Assembly: GCF_002979475.1 (NCBI RefSeq)
Contig: NZ_PCOY01000001.1
Coordinates: forward strand, 372,001 to 436,000
Length of the DNA: 64,000 bases
Reading direction: 5' to 3'
Source: Microbacterium sp. MYb62
Lineage (GTDB): Bacteria > Actinomycetota > Actinomycetes > Actinomycetales > Microbacteriaceae
The notes under the pieces are model-generated. The model did no database searches, was not told the origin of the DNA, and was given only the letters and a program-made list of their open reading frames with translations. This document shows, in pieces, positions 8,526-17,405 of the stretch. A program made the translations under genes and the position numbers. The first letter of the stretch is position 1, and the number at the start of each line of letters is the position of its first letter.

Positions 8526-9830
8526 TCACTCGCCTTCCACCCGCAGCACGGAGACGACCCGCGCGACGACCTCGCTGTCGGCGAGAGCGTCGACGGTGGC
8601 GCTGAGCGCCTGCTCCGTCGCGCGATGCGTGCCGATGATCAGGCGGGCCGTCGGCTCGTCTTCGCCCTCGACGGTCTGCACGACCGTCGCGACCGAGACG
8701 CCGCCGTCGCTGAGGATGCCCGAGACCGTGGCGAGCACGCCGGGCGCATCCGCGACTTCGAGCGTGATCTGGTAGCGGGTGGTGACGTGGCCGATGGGCA
8801 CGATCGGAAGGTTCGCACGGGTCGACTCCCCCACGCCGACGCCGCCGGCGATGTGACGGCGCGCAGCCGAGACGACGTCGCCGAGCACGGCGGAAGCCGT
8901 CTGCACGCCACCGGCCCCTGCACCGTAGAACATCAGCGAGCCGGCGGCCTCCGCCTCGACGAACACCGCGTTGTTGGCACCGTGCACGGAGGCGAGCGGG
9001 TGCGTCGACGGCACCAGTGCCGGGTACACGCGCACCGAGATCGACTCCGCGCCGTTCGCCTCGATCCGCTCGCACACGGCGAGCAGCTTGATCACGAAGC
9101 CGGCAGCGCGCGCCTCTTCGATCATGGATGCCGTGATCGAGGTGATGCCCTCGCGATACACCGCCTCGAGCGGCACCGCGGTGTGGAACGCGAGGCTCGC
9201 GAGGATCGCGGCCTTCTGCGCGGCGTCGTAGCCTTCGACATCGGCCGTCGGGTCGGCCTCGGCGTACCCCAGGCGCTGCGCGTCGGCGAGCACATCGGCG
9301 AAGTCGGCCCCTTCGGTGTCCATCCGGTCGAGGATGTAGTTCGTCGTGCCGTTCACGATGCCCATGATGCGCACCACGCGGTCGCCGGCGAGCGAGTCGC
9401 GCAGCGGACGGATGATCGGGATCGCTCCGGCGGCGGCGGCCTCGTAGTACACGGAGGCGCCGACGCGGTCCGCCGCCTCGAACAGCTCGGGGCCGTGCGT
9501 CGCCAGCAGCGCCTTGTTGGCGGTGACGACGTCGGCTCCGGAGCCGATCGCCTGCAGGATGCTCGTGCGTGCCGGCTCGATGCCACCGATGAGCTCGATC
9601 ACGATGTCGGCACCGAGGATCAGCGTCTCGGCGTCGGTGGTGAAGAGCTCCTTGGGCAGGTCGACATCGCGGGGCGCATCGAGATTGCGCACGGCGATGC
9701 CCGCGAGCTCCAGCTCGGCACCGGCACGATCGGCGAGCTCGTCGCCGTGGCGCAGCAGGAGAGCCGCGACCTGAGAGCCGACCGCCCCGGCACCCAGCAG
9801 TGCCACGCGAAGTCGTCGGTAGTCAGTCAT
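8526..9830 (-). CDS. hom: Homoserine dehydrogenase
   Basis: 434 residues. The NAD(P)-binding motif LGAGAVGSQVA opens the protein, the catalytic domain carries GIVNGTTNYIL and AEADPTADVEGYDAAQK, and an ACT domain at the C-terminus (ADAPGVLATVSGILSDGGVS) indicates feedback control by threonine. It reduces aspartate semialdehyde to homoserine. It lies 21 bases after lysA and abuts thrB, so one operon serves lysine and threonine branches of the aspartate family. Confidence 0.97.
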   Translation of the reverse strand: MTDYRRLRVALLGAGAVGSQVAALLLRHGDELADRAGAELELAGIAVRNLDAPRDVDLPKELFTTDAETLILGADIVIELIGGIEPARTSILQAIGSGADVVTANKALLATHGPELFEAADRVGASVYYEAAAAGAIPIIRPLRDSLAGDRVVRIMGIVNGTTNYILDRMDTEGADFADVLADAQRLGYAEADPTADVEGYDAAQKAAILASLAFHTAVPLEAVYREGITSITASMIEEARAAGFVIKLLAVCERIEANGAESISVRVYPALVPSTHPLASVHGANNAVFVEAEAAGSLMFYGAGAGGVQTASAVLGDVVSAARRHIAGGVGVGESTRANLPIVPIGHVTTRYQITLEVADAPGVLATVSGILSDGGVSVATVVQTVEGEDEPTARLIIGTHRATEQALSATVDALADSEVVARVVSVLRVEGE

Positions 9831-9851
9831 GGTTGCTCCTTCGGAGGTGGG

Positions 9852-11270
9852 TCATTGGTCTCCCTCGGCGGCGTTCGCCCCGTCGATGCCCGCGTCACGG
9901 GCCAGCACGTCGTCGATGGTCTCGCCGCGGACGATCACCGTCGAACGACCGTCGCGAACGGCGACCACCGGCGGACGCGGGACATGGTTGTAGTTGCTCG
10001 ACAGCGCGACGCAGTACGCGCCGGTGGCCGGCACGGCGAGCAGATCGCCCGGGACGAGGTCTTCCGGCAGGTACTCGTGGTCGACGACGATGTCGCCCGA
10101 CTCGCAGTGCTTGCCGACCACTCTGCTGAGGCGCGGCGCACCCTCGCCGATGCGCGAAGCGAGACGCGCGGAGTACTGCGCGCCGTAGAGCGCCGGCCGA
10201 GCGTTGTCGCTCATGCCGCCGTCGACGCTGATGTAACGGCGCGCGGCTCCGGCATCGAGAGTGACGTCCTTCGTCGTGCCGACCTCGTAGAGGGTGACGC
10301 CGGCCGTGCCGACGATCGCCCGGCCGGGCTCGAAGGACAAGGCGGGGAGCGGAATTCCCCTGGCGGCGCAACCCTCGGCCACCGCGGCGACGATGGCGCC
10401 GGCGAGTTCGTCGATGGGGGTCGGGTCGTCCACGCGCGTGTAAGCGATCCCGAATCCACCGCCGAGGTTGAGCTGCGGGACCGGCCCGCCCTCGAGCAGG
10501 GCGGCGTGCAGGTCGAGCACGCGGGACGCCGACTCGCGGAAGCCGGCGACGCCGAAGATCTGAGAGCCGATGTGGCAGTGCAGGCCCGCGAACACGAGCC
10601 CGGAGATCTCCCGGATGCGCGCGACCGCCTTCTCCGCCTCCGGGAGCGGGAAGCCGAACTTCTGGTCCTCGTGCGCGGTGGCGAGGAAGTCGTGGGTCTC
10701 GGCGTGGACGCCGCTGATCACGCGCACCATGACGCGCTGTGTGGCGCCGGTGCGGGCGGTGATCGCCGCGAGCCGCTCGATCTCGATCGCACTGTCGACG
10801 ACGATCGTGCCGACACCCACCTCCACGGCGCGCTCCAGCTCGGCGACCGACTTGTTGTTGCCGTGGAAGCCGAGGGAGGCCGGTGCCACCCCGGCCGCGA
10901 GCGCCACCGCGAGCTCTCCGCCCGTGCAGACGTCGATCCGCAGCCCCTCGTCGACCATCCAACGCGCCACCGTCGTGCACAGGAACGCCTTGCCGGCGTA
11001 GTACACCTGGGCGGTGGTGCCGTTGTCGGCAGCCGCCTTATCGAACGCGACGCGGAACCGCCTCGCGCGTCCACGCACCTCGTCCTCGTCGAGCACGAGC
11101 AGTGGAGTGCCGTACGTGCGGGCGAGCGTCGTGGCGCTGACACCGGCGATGTCGAGCGCACCGTCGGCGTCGCGCACGGCGGATGCGGGCCAGACGCCGT
11201 GGGCGAGGTCGTTCGCGTCATCGGGGATGGTGAGCCATTCCGGAGCGAGCGAATCGGCAGGGAGAAGCAC
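9852..11270 (-). CDS. lysA: Diaminopimelate decarboxylase
   Basis: 472 residues, fold-type III PLP enzyme. The PLP lysine sits in QVYYAGKAFL, the phosphate-binding glycines in LNLGGGFGIAY, and substrate residues in SFEPGRAIVG and KHCESGDI. It makes L-lysine from meso-diaminopimelate. The GTG start at 11270 is the best in-frame choice, without a strong ribosome site. A TAGAAT hexamer at 11326-11331 on the minus strand would place the RNA start about 50 bases upstream. In many relatives argS lies directly upstream; here a 4-kb insert separates them. Confidence 0.95.
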   Translation of the reverse strand: MLLPADSLAPEWLTIPDDANDLAHGVWPASAVRDADGALDIAGVSATTLARTYGTPLLVLDEDEVRGRARRFRVAFDKAAADNGTTAQVYYAGKAFLCTTVARWMVDEGLRIDVCTGGELAVALAAGVAPASLGFHGNNKSVAELERAVEVGVGTIVVDSAIEIERLAAITARTGATQRVMVRVISGVHAETHDFLATAHEDQKFGFPLPEAEKAVARIREISGLVFAGLHCHIGSQIFGVAGFRESASRVLDLHAALLEGGPVPQLNLGGGFGIAYTRVDDPTPIDELAGAIVAAVAEGCAARGIPLPALSFEPGRAIVGTAGVTLYEVGTTKDVTLDAGAARRYISVDGGMSDNARPALYGAQYSARLASRIGEGAPRLSRVVGKHCESGDIVVDHEYLPEDLVPGDLLAVPATGAYCVALSSNYNHVPRPPVVAVRDGRSTVIVRGETIDDVLARDAGIDGANAAEGDQ

Positions 11271-11416
11271 TGATCACCAATCATCGGGAGGATCTCGGGC
11301 AGGCGCGCACATCGAGGTTGACCCGATTCTAGGGCACCGAATCGATCACCCTGGTCACGGTGACGCGCGGCGTCAAGCCCCTGCAGCGGTCCCTCCGCTC
11401 CTCCTAGGGTGGGGGC

Positions 11417-12463
11417 GTGACGAACAGTGAAAAACGGACAGACTCCCCCGCGCGTCCGGGCCTCATCCCGCGCATCACCGGCCCCGTGATCGCGTGGGCG
11501 CTCGCGCGGCGACCGGTGCGCGCCGCACTGCTCTACACGGAGCGGCGCGGACCGATGCTCGCCGACAGCGTCACGTATCGTGCACTCTTCAGCGTGTTCG
11601 CCGGCGTGCTGCTGGGCTTCTCGATCGCCGCACTGTGGCTCGCCGGGAATCCCGTGGCGTGGCAGGCGATCATCGATGCCGTGCAGTCCGCGGTGCCGGG
11701 GCTCATCGGGGAGGACGGCGTGATCAAGACGAAGGATCTCCGCGCACCGGCGTCCCTGTCGATCGCCGGCATCATCTCGCTCATCGCCCTCGTCGGCTCC
11801 GCCCTCGGCGCCATCGGCTCGCTGCGCACGGCCGTGCGCGTGCTCGCCGGAACCGTGCAGGACGACATCCTCTGGATCTGGGTGATCGTGCGAAACCTCG
11901 CGCTCGCCCTCGGAATCGGACTGGCCTTCGTCGCATCGGCTTTCCTCACCTTCGCCGGCCAGCTCGGCGTCGCCTGGGTCAGCGACCTGCTCGGTCTCTC
12001 CGCCGACTCGGCTGCGGTCGCGTGGGCCGTGCGGCTCCTCTCGCTCCTCGTCGTCTTCGCGCTCGACGCGGTGATCATCATCGGCGTGTTCCGCCTGCTC
12101 TCCGGTGTGCGTCCGGCTGCGCGCTCCCTCTGGTCGGGTGCGCTGCTGGGCGCGCTGGGACTCCTGGCCCTGCAGGAGCTGTCAGGACTCTTCGTGGGCG
12201 GCGCGACGAGCAACCCGCTTCTCGCGTCCTTCGCGTCGCTGCTCGCCCTCCTGATCTGGCTGAACTTCTCCGCCCAGGTGATGCTCTACGCCTGCGCATA
12301 CATCGTGACCGCCGAAGAGGAGAACGCCGATCGCGTGCACGCCCGGTTCTCGGCGACGACGTTCCCCCAGAGACGCCTGCAGCGCGCGGAGGTCGAGGTG
12401 CAGATCGCGACCGCCGAACTGCGCGCAGCGCAGAAGGCCGCTGCATCCGACGGTCCGTCCTGA
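11417..12463 (+). CDS. YihY/BrkB-family inner-membrane protein
   Basis: 348 residues with six predicted transmembrane segments and the family signature near the N-terminus (ERRGPMLADSVTYRALFSVFA). The charged C-terminal tail (about residues 305-348) is Ala/Glu-rich and likely helical. The family was once called RNase BN, but the role of these membrane proteins is not established. A TAGGGT hexamer (11405-11410) lies exactly 6 bases before the GTG, indicating a leaderless mRNA. It is divergent from lysA. Confidence 0.88.
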   Translation: MTNSEKRTDSPARPGLIPRITGPVIAWALARRPVRAALLYTERRGPMLADSVTYRALFSVFAGVLLGFSIAALWLAGNPVAWQAIIDAVQSAVPGLIGEDGVIKTKDLRAPASLSIAGIISLIALVGSALGAIGSLRTAVRVLAGTVQDDILWIWVIVRNLALALGIGLAFVASAFLTFAGQLGVAWVSDLLGLSADSAAVAWAVRLLSLLVVFALDAVIIIGVFRLLSGVRPAARSLWSGALLGALGLLALQELSGLFVGGATSNPLLASFASLLALLIWLNFSAQVMLYACAYIVTAEEENADRVHARFSATTFPQRRLQRAEVEVQIATAELRAAQKAAASDGPS

Positions 12464-12473
12464 CGCCCGCCCT

Positions 12474-12507
12474 CGTTGTGACCCAATCGGCTATATTGGT
12501 CACAACG
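12474..12507 (+). promoter_or_regulatory. Palindromic operator upstream of the hydrolase-TetR operon
   Basis: Perfect 10-base arms CGTTGTGACC (12474-12483) and GGTCACAACG (12498-12507) enclose an inner CCAAT/ATTGG dyad, with TATATT (12492-12497) at the centre as a possible -10 element. It lies 10 bases before the first gene of an operon that encodes a TetR regulator, the usual arrangement for TetR autorepression. The operator assignment is inference from symmetry and position. Confidence 0.75.
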
Positions 12508-12517
12508 AAAGGAAGCC

Positions 12518-13426
12518 ATGGAGCCTCGCCGCATCCGCATCCGCATCGATCTGCCGCACGCCACGGTCTCGGCCTTGGAATGGCATCCCGCCGACGAGAA
12601 GCGGACGCCGGTCCTTCTCCTGCACGGCGGCGGCGCCGACAGCGCCGAACTCTCCTGGCGCGAGGTCGGATCCGCACTCGCCGAGGCCGGGCATCGCGTC
12701 ATCGCCCCCGACCACCCAGGATTCGGAGACAGCCCCCGCGCGGACTGGGCGCTCACCCAGGAGGGACTCGTCCGGCATGTCGGCGAGCTCGTCGACCGGC
12801 TCGAACTCTCCGACTACGCGATCGCCGGGCTCTCCCTCGGCGGGGGCATGACCGTGGGACACCTCCTGGATCAACCCGGCCGTGCACGCTCCGCCGTGCT
12901 GCTCGGCTGCTACGGCTTGATGCCCCGCCTGGCCGACGGCTTCTTCGGACCGATGACGCAACTGAGCACCTTCCTCCTGTTGCGTTCCGGCCTGCTGGCC
13001 GCGCTGACCCGCTCCTACGCACGCAACGGACCGGCGATGGAGCGTGGACTCCGGGATCTGGTGCGGAACCCGCAGTCCCGCACACCGGAGCTCGTGGATG
13101 CGGTGCTCAGCGAGGCCGCCACGGGCACCGGTCTGGAGGTCTTCGGGGAGTGGCAGCGTGATCAGGTGCTCTGGAATCGGCTGCGCACCGTCTACACGGA
13201 GCAGCTGCCGTCGATCCGCACGCCGACTCTCCTGGTGCACGGCGACCACGATTCCGGCGTCCCCCTCCCCCGCATCGAGGTCGCAGCCGACCTGCTGCCC
13301 GCCGGGTCGCTGCGGATCGTCCCCGGAGCAGGCCACTGGGTGCAGCGCGACCGCCCTGACCTCGTCATCCCGGCGATGCTCGACCACCTGAACAGGAGCG
13401 ACGATGCCCAGACCACGCGTTCCTGA
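12518..13426 (+). CDS. Alpha/beta hydrolase
   Basis: 302 residues. It has the oxyanion-loop HGGG near residue 31, the nucleophile elbow GLSLGG (Ser about 107), an acid position in HGDHDSGVPLP and the catalytic His in PGAGHWVQ, so the triad is complete. The fold resembles C-C bond or ester hydrolases acting on small molecules; the substrate is unknown. A GAAAGGAAG ribosome site precedes the ATG. It is the first gene of an operon with a TetR regulator and a second hydrolase, and the palindromic operator lies immediately upstream, so it is probably induced by its substrate or a related toxic compound. Confidence 0.85.
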   Translation: MEPRRIRIRIDLPHATVSALEWHPADEKRTPVLLLHGGGADSAELSWREVGSALAEAGHRVIAPDHPGFGDSPRADWALTQEGLVRHVGELVDRLELSDYAIAGLSLGGGMTVGHLLDQPGRARSAVLLGCYGLMPRLADGFFGPMTQLSTFLLLRSGLLAALTRSYARNGPAMERGLRDLVRNPQSRTPELVDAVLSEAATGTGLEVFGEWQRDQVLWNRLRTVYTEQLPSIRTPTLLVHGDHDSGVPLPRIEVAADLLPAGSLRIVPGAGHWVQRDRPDLVIPAMLDHLNRSDDAQTTRS

Positions 13427-13985
13427 TCGGCGCGAGCGCATCCTCGACGCGGCCGAGGAGCTCGTCTTGGCCCGGGGTTTCGACGCGATGAGCGTGGCGT
13501 CGATCGCCGGGCATGCCGGGATCGGCAAGGGAGCGGTGTATCTGGAGTTCGCCGGCAAGCACGAGATCCTCGACGCGCTGCTGCAACGCGGCACCACGCG
13601 CATGAACGATCGCGTGCGCGCCGAGCTCGGCGACCATCCCCGCCTCAGCTCGGCGTATCGGGCCTCGGCACGCGCACTGAGCGACGATGCACTGATGACG
13701 GCGGCGTTCCTCGACGATCGCGGCATCCTCGGTGCACACGTCGCCGAGATCACCGACGGCCGTTATCGCGACCGCCAGCAGCGGGTCGTCGAATGGCTTC
13801 ACGGACTGCAGGAGCGGGGCGAGATCGTGCCCGACGTGGACGTCGATGCGCTCGCGCTCGCGCTCTCGAGCGCATCGATCGGCCTTCTCACCGCGGCGCA
13901 GCTGCTGGGGCCGTTCGAGCCGGCACAGCTCGAACGCGCCATCGACACGATCGGCCGCATGGCCGAGACCTTCGAGAGGAACTGA
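13404..13985 (+). CDS. TetR-family transcriptional regulator
   Basis: 193 residues. The N-terminal DNA-binding domain is typical: RERILDAAEELVLARGFDAMSVASIA, then GIGKGAVYLEF as recognition helix and KHEILDALL. The C-terminal ligand domain is not recognisable by eye. Its start overlaps the upstream hydrolase by 23 bases and it ends 2 bases before the next one. The likely target is the dyad at 12474-12507. Confidence 0.9.
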   Translation: MPRPRVPDRRERILDAAEELVLARGFDAMSVASIAGHAGIGKGAVYLEFAGKHEILDALLQRGTTRMNDRVRAELGDHPRLSSAYRASARALSDDALMTAAFLDDRGILGAHVAEITDGRYRDRQQRVVEWLHGLQERGEIVPDVDVDALALALSSASIGLLTAAQLLGPFEPAQLERAIDTIGRMAETFERN

Positions 13986-13987
13986 CG

Positions 13988-14737
13988 ATGCACGTGAAGA
14001 CCTCGGGCCCTCAGGGGGAACGCCCACTTCTGCTCCTGCACGGCGGAGGCGTCGCCGGTTGGATGTGGGAGCCGATGCGCGCCCACCTGGACCAGGGACG
14101 ACGCCTCGTGATCCCCGACCTTCCCGGCCACGGCCTCAGCGCGGATGAGCCGTACGTCTCCCACGCGGCGACGACCGCCGCGCTCGCGCTCGCCCTGGAG
14201 GAGGAGGGACGCCCGGCGACGGTCGTCGGGTTCTCACTCGGCGCCCAGCTGGCGGTGCAGCTCGCCGCGCAGCGCCCCGATCTGGTCGACCAGGTCATCG
14301 TCGTCAGCGCGCAGGCCGTGCCGATGCGGGCGACCGGTCCCACGCTCGCCCTGCTCGGGGCGATGGCGGGATTGGCGAAGCAGGAACGGTTCGCCAGGCT
14401 CCAGGCACGGCAGCTCTTCATCCCGGCGGAGCTCATGACGGACTATGTGCGCACGTCGGCGGGCATCTCCCGCGAGACCCTCCTCCGCTCCGTCGAGGAG
14501 AATCTCCGGTTCGTGCCACCCGCCGCCTGGGGACGCTTCCCTGGCGCCGCGTCGATCCTCGTCGGAGCGGAGGAGAAGACGCTCATGAAGCGCTCGGCTG
14601 CGGCGCTCCATGCCGCGCTCCCGTCGAGCGCGCATGAGGTGGTCGACGGCTGCGGTCACGGCATCCCGCTGCAGCGTCCGGCCTGGCTCGCGCAGCGCAT
14701 CGAGTCCTGGCTCGACGGTCGCCCGGTGGCTCGTTAG
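13988..14737 (+). CDS. Alpha/beta hydrolase (second of the operon)
   Basis: 249 residues. HGGGVAGWMW provides the oxyanion loop near residue 18, GFSLGAQ the nucleophile (Ser about 81), and GCGHGIPL the catalytic His near the C-terminus. It is distantly similar to the first hydrolase of the operon, so the two may act in series or on related esters or lactones. GAGAGGAAC overlapping the TetR stop region is the ribosome site. It ends 21 bases from the convergent DUF2993 gene. The substrate is unknown. Confidence 0.84.
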   Translation: MHVKTSGPQGERPLLLLHGGGVAGWMWEPMRAHLDQGRRLVIPDLPGHGLSADEPYVSHAATTAALALALEEEGRPATVVGFSLGAQLAVQLAAQRPDLVDQVIVVSAQAVPMRATGPTLALLGAMAGLAKQERFARLQARQLFIPAELMTDYVRTSAGISRETLLRSVEENLRFVPPAAWGRFPGAASILVGAEEKTLMKRSAAALHAALPSSAHEVVDGCGHGIPLQRPAWLAQRIESWLDGRPVAR

Positions 14738-14758
14738 CGACGCGGTCCTCCCGGCGGA

Positions 14759-15607
14759 TCAGCTCGGGCAGACGCCCTTCTCCTGCAACGAGGCGTCCGA
14801 GACGATCGCGCCGTCCACATCGACGTCGATCACGGCCGCACCGTCGACGATCTCGAGACCCGTGAGAGTGAGTCCGGCCGGAAACCGATCGGCGATGCAG
14901 ATCCGCTGCGCCTTCGTCAGCCCCTCCCCGAGGGAGCCGAGGCTGGAGCCGACGTCGTCGAGGTCGATGTCGAGTCCGCCGATGCTCGCGGCGACCGGTG
15001 TGAGGTCCAGATCTCCGTCGACGACGCCGGGAAGGAAGGTCAGCGAGAGCGGGACCGCCGCACCGAACACGGAGAACGACCCCGCCACCGTCGCGTTCGG
15101 CGCATCGAACTCGACGGACTCCACCGGGAGGTCGGTGCCGGAGAGCAGCGAGGTGAACTGCTCCTGATCGATGCGGATCGTGCCGGAGGCGCCTCCGAGG
15201 TCACCGCCGCGCAGCGGCACCGCGGTCGCAGTGACATCCGCCGCCCCGGTGATGCCCTCCAGGGTCAGGGAGTCGGTCGACAGGTGCAGGCTGTCGAGAC
15301 TGCCGACGATCAGTTGCGGGACGAGCAGGCCCTCGGCTTCGACGTCGAGCTGCTGGTCTGCGGGGAGGTCGAGCTGTTCGATGACGATCGAGCGCACGGT
15401 CCCCGGCAGCACGGCGCGCGCGATGAGCTCGGCCGCGACGGCGAGCACCGCCAGGACGACGATCACGATCAGCAGCACCCAGGGCCAGCGCCGCCGGGTG
15501 CGGGGCCCGGCATCCGCATGCGACTCCCCTGACGAGCCGGGGATCACGAGCGTCGGGTGCTCCGCCGCGGCGTCCGGGTACGGCAGGGTGTGGTTGTCGT
15601 CACTCAT
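14759..15607 (-). CDS. DUF2993 (LmeA-like) membrane-anchored phospholipid-binding protein
   Basis: 282 residues. A cytoplasmic N-terminus of about 40 residues with an Arg-rich stretch precedes one transmembrane helix (WPWVLLIVIVVLAVLAVAAEL). The outer domain repeats short beta-strand units around DSLHLSTDSLTLEGITGAADV and ends LQEKGVCPS. This is the DUF2993 architecture; the mycobacterial member LmeA binds phospholipid and affects mannan elongation. ATG 15607 is chosen; ATG 15616 is 9 bases upstream in frame. It lies 41 bases after argS on the same strand and may be read from it. Confidence 0.8.
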   Translation of the reverse strand: MSDDNHTLPYPDAAAEHPTLVIPGSSGESHADAGPRTRRRWPWVLLIVIVVLAVLAVAAELIARAVLPGTVRSIVIEQLDLPADQQLDVEAEGLLVPQLIVGSLDSLHLSTDSLTLEGITGAADVTATAVPLRGGDLGGASGTIRIDQEQFTSLLSGTDLPVESVEFDAPNATVAGSFSVFGAAVPLSLTFLPGVVDGDLDLTPVAASIGGLDIDLDDVGSSLGSLGEGLTKAQRICIADRFPAGLTLTGLEIVDGAAVIDVDVDGAIVSDASLQEKGVCPS

Positions 15608-15648
15608 GCCTGCCATCCTGCCGTACCGACAGGGCGACACAACGCACG

Positions 15649-17313
15649 CTACATGCGCTCGGGGGCGCTCACTCCCAGCAGATCGAGCCCGTTGCGGAAG
15701 ACCTGGCCGGCGGCATCGTTCAGCCACAGCCGTGTGCGATGCACACTCTCGATCGGGTCGTCGCCCTGCGGGATCACGCGGCAGTTGTCGTACCAGCGGT
15801 GGTACAGCCCCGCCAGCTCCTCGAGGTAGCGGGCGACACGGTGCGGCTCGCGCACCTCGGCGGCGAACGCGACGATGCGCGGGAACTCCTGCAGGGCGCC
15901 GAGCAGTGCGCCCTCGCTCTCGTGCGTGAGCGTCTCCGGGGCGAACTCGGAGCGGTCGACGCCCGAGTCGGCGGCGTTGCGCGCGACGTTGTGCGTCCGG
16001 GCGTGCGCGTACTGCACGTAGAACACCGGGTTGTCGTTGGTGCGCTTCTGCAGCAGCTCGGGGTCGAGGTCGAGCGGCGAGTCCGCGGGCGAACGCTCCA
16101 GCGAGTACCGCAGCGCATCGGTGCCGAGCCAGTCGAGCAGGTCGTCCATCTCGATGATGTTGCCGGCGCGCTTGCTGAGACGGGCGCCGTTGATGGAGAC
16201 CATCTGCCCGATCAGCACCTGGACGTTCTTCTCCGGATCCTCGCCTGCGGCGCCGGCGATGGCCTTGAGCCGGTGGACGTAGCCGTGGTGGTCGGCACCG
16301 AGCAGGTAGATCTTGTTCTGGAATCCGCGGTCACCCTTGTTCAGGTAGTACGCGGCGTCGGCGGCGAAATACGTGTACTCGCCGTTCGAGCGGCGGATGA
16401 CGCGATCCTTGTCGTCGCCGAAGTCGGTCGTGCGCACCCAGACGGCGCCCTCGTCGTCGAACACGTGCCCCTGCTCGCGCAGACGATCGACGGCCTGATC
16501 GATCAGGCTCGTGCCGGAGGCGTCTTTCGCGTGCAGCGTGCGCTCCGAGAACCAGACGTCGAACGGCACGTTGAAACGGTCGAGCGATCTCTTGATCTCG
16601 GCGAGCTGGAAATCGTACGCGAGCTCCATCGCGACACCCAGCTGCTCGTCTTCGGGAAGCTCCAACAGGTCGGGGCGCGCCTCGAGGACGCGGCCGGCGA
16701 GCGTCGCGATGTACGCCCCCGGGTAGCCGCCCTCGGGGGTCGGCTCGCCCTTCGCCGCAGCCAGCACCGAGAGGGAGAAGCGATCCATCTGCGCGCCGGC
16801 GTCGTTGATGTAGTACTCGCGGACGGCAGTGGCGCCGCTCGCGAGGAGCAGACGCACGATCGAGTCGCCGAGCGCCGCCCAACGGGTGTGGGCGATGTGC
16901 AGCGGGCCGGTCGGGTTGGCCGACACGAACTCGACGTTCACGCTGACGCCCGCCTGCGACGCGTTCGTGCCGTAGCCGGTGCCGGCGTCGACGATGACCT
17001 TCGCCAGCGCGCCCGCTGCGGCGGCATCCAAGCGGATGTTGATGAAGCCGGGACCGGCGACCTCGGCGCTCGAGACGCCGTCGACTTCGGCGAGCCCGTC
17101 GACGATCTGCTGCGCGAGCTCGCGAGGATTCGTGCCGAACGGCTTGGCGAGGCGCATGGCGATGTTCGACGACCAGTCTCCGTGGTCGCGATTGCGCGGG
17201 CGCTCCAGCACGATGTCGGACGCGGCGAGCCCGAGAGGCTCACCGGGACGTCGTTCCTCGGCGATCGGGGCGAGGACGGCGAGGAGGGCTTCGGCGAGGG
17301 TTTCGGGGTTCAT
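15649..17313 (-). CDS. argS: Arginyl-tRNA synthetase
   Basis: 554 residues, normal length. The class I signature HIGH appears as HIAH in TGPLHIAHTRWAALGDS, the KMSKS loop as ARLSKRAGN, and the C-terminal DALR anticodon-binding domain contains QVFRNGLDLLGVSAPERM at the very end. It charges tRNA-Arg; a tRNA-Arg(CCG) gene lies about 1 kb away. A GGGGAGG ribosome site precedes the ATG and TAAACT 9 bases upstream may be the -10 element. Confidence 0.97.
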   Translation of the reverse strand: MNPETLAEALLAVLAPIAEERRPGEPLGLAASDIVLERPRNRDHGDWSSNIAMRLAKPFGTNPRELAQQIVDGLAEVDGVSSAEVAGPGFINIRLDAAAAGALAKVIVDAGTGYGTNASQAGVSVNVEFVSANPTGPLHIAHTRWAALGDSIVRLLLASGATAVREYYINDAGAQMDRFSLSVLAAAKGEPTPEGGYPGAYIATLAGRVLEARPDLLELPEDEQLGVAMELAYDFQLAEIKRSLDRFNVPFDVWFSERTLHAKDASGTSLIDQAVDRLREQGHVFDDEGAVWVRTTDFGDDKDRVIRRSNGEYTYFAADAAYYLNKGDRGFQNKIYLLGADHHGYVHRLKAIAGAAGEDPEKNVQVLIGQMVSINGARLSKRAGNIIEMDDLLDWLGTDALRYSLERSPADSPLDLDPELLQKRTNDNPVFYVQYAHARTHNVARNAADSGVDRSEFAPETLTHESEGALLGALQEFPRIVAFAAEVREPHRVARYLEELAGLYHRWYDNCRVIPQGDDPIESVHRTRLWLNDAAGQVFRNGLDLLGVSAPERM

Positions 17314-17405
17314 AGCCTCCCCAGTTTACGGGGCCGGACAGTGGGGAGAGACGGCGCCGACGCGGAGGAATTTGCGATCGGCCTCCGGTGATCTACTCTC
17401 ATGCC

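Noticed and set aside
8625..11273. An 882-codon open frame opposite hom and lysA
   Set aside because: Composition is typical of the antisense frame of GC-rich genes and both real genes are unmistakable. Other very long antisense frames, such as those opposite the LuxR genes, were rejected for the same reason.
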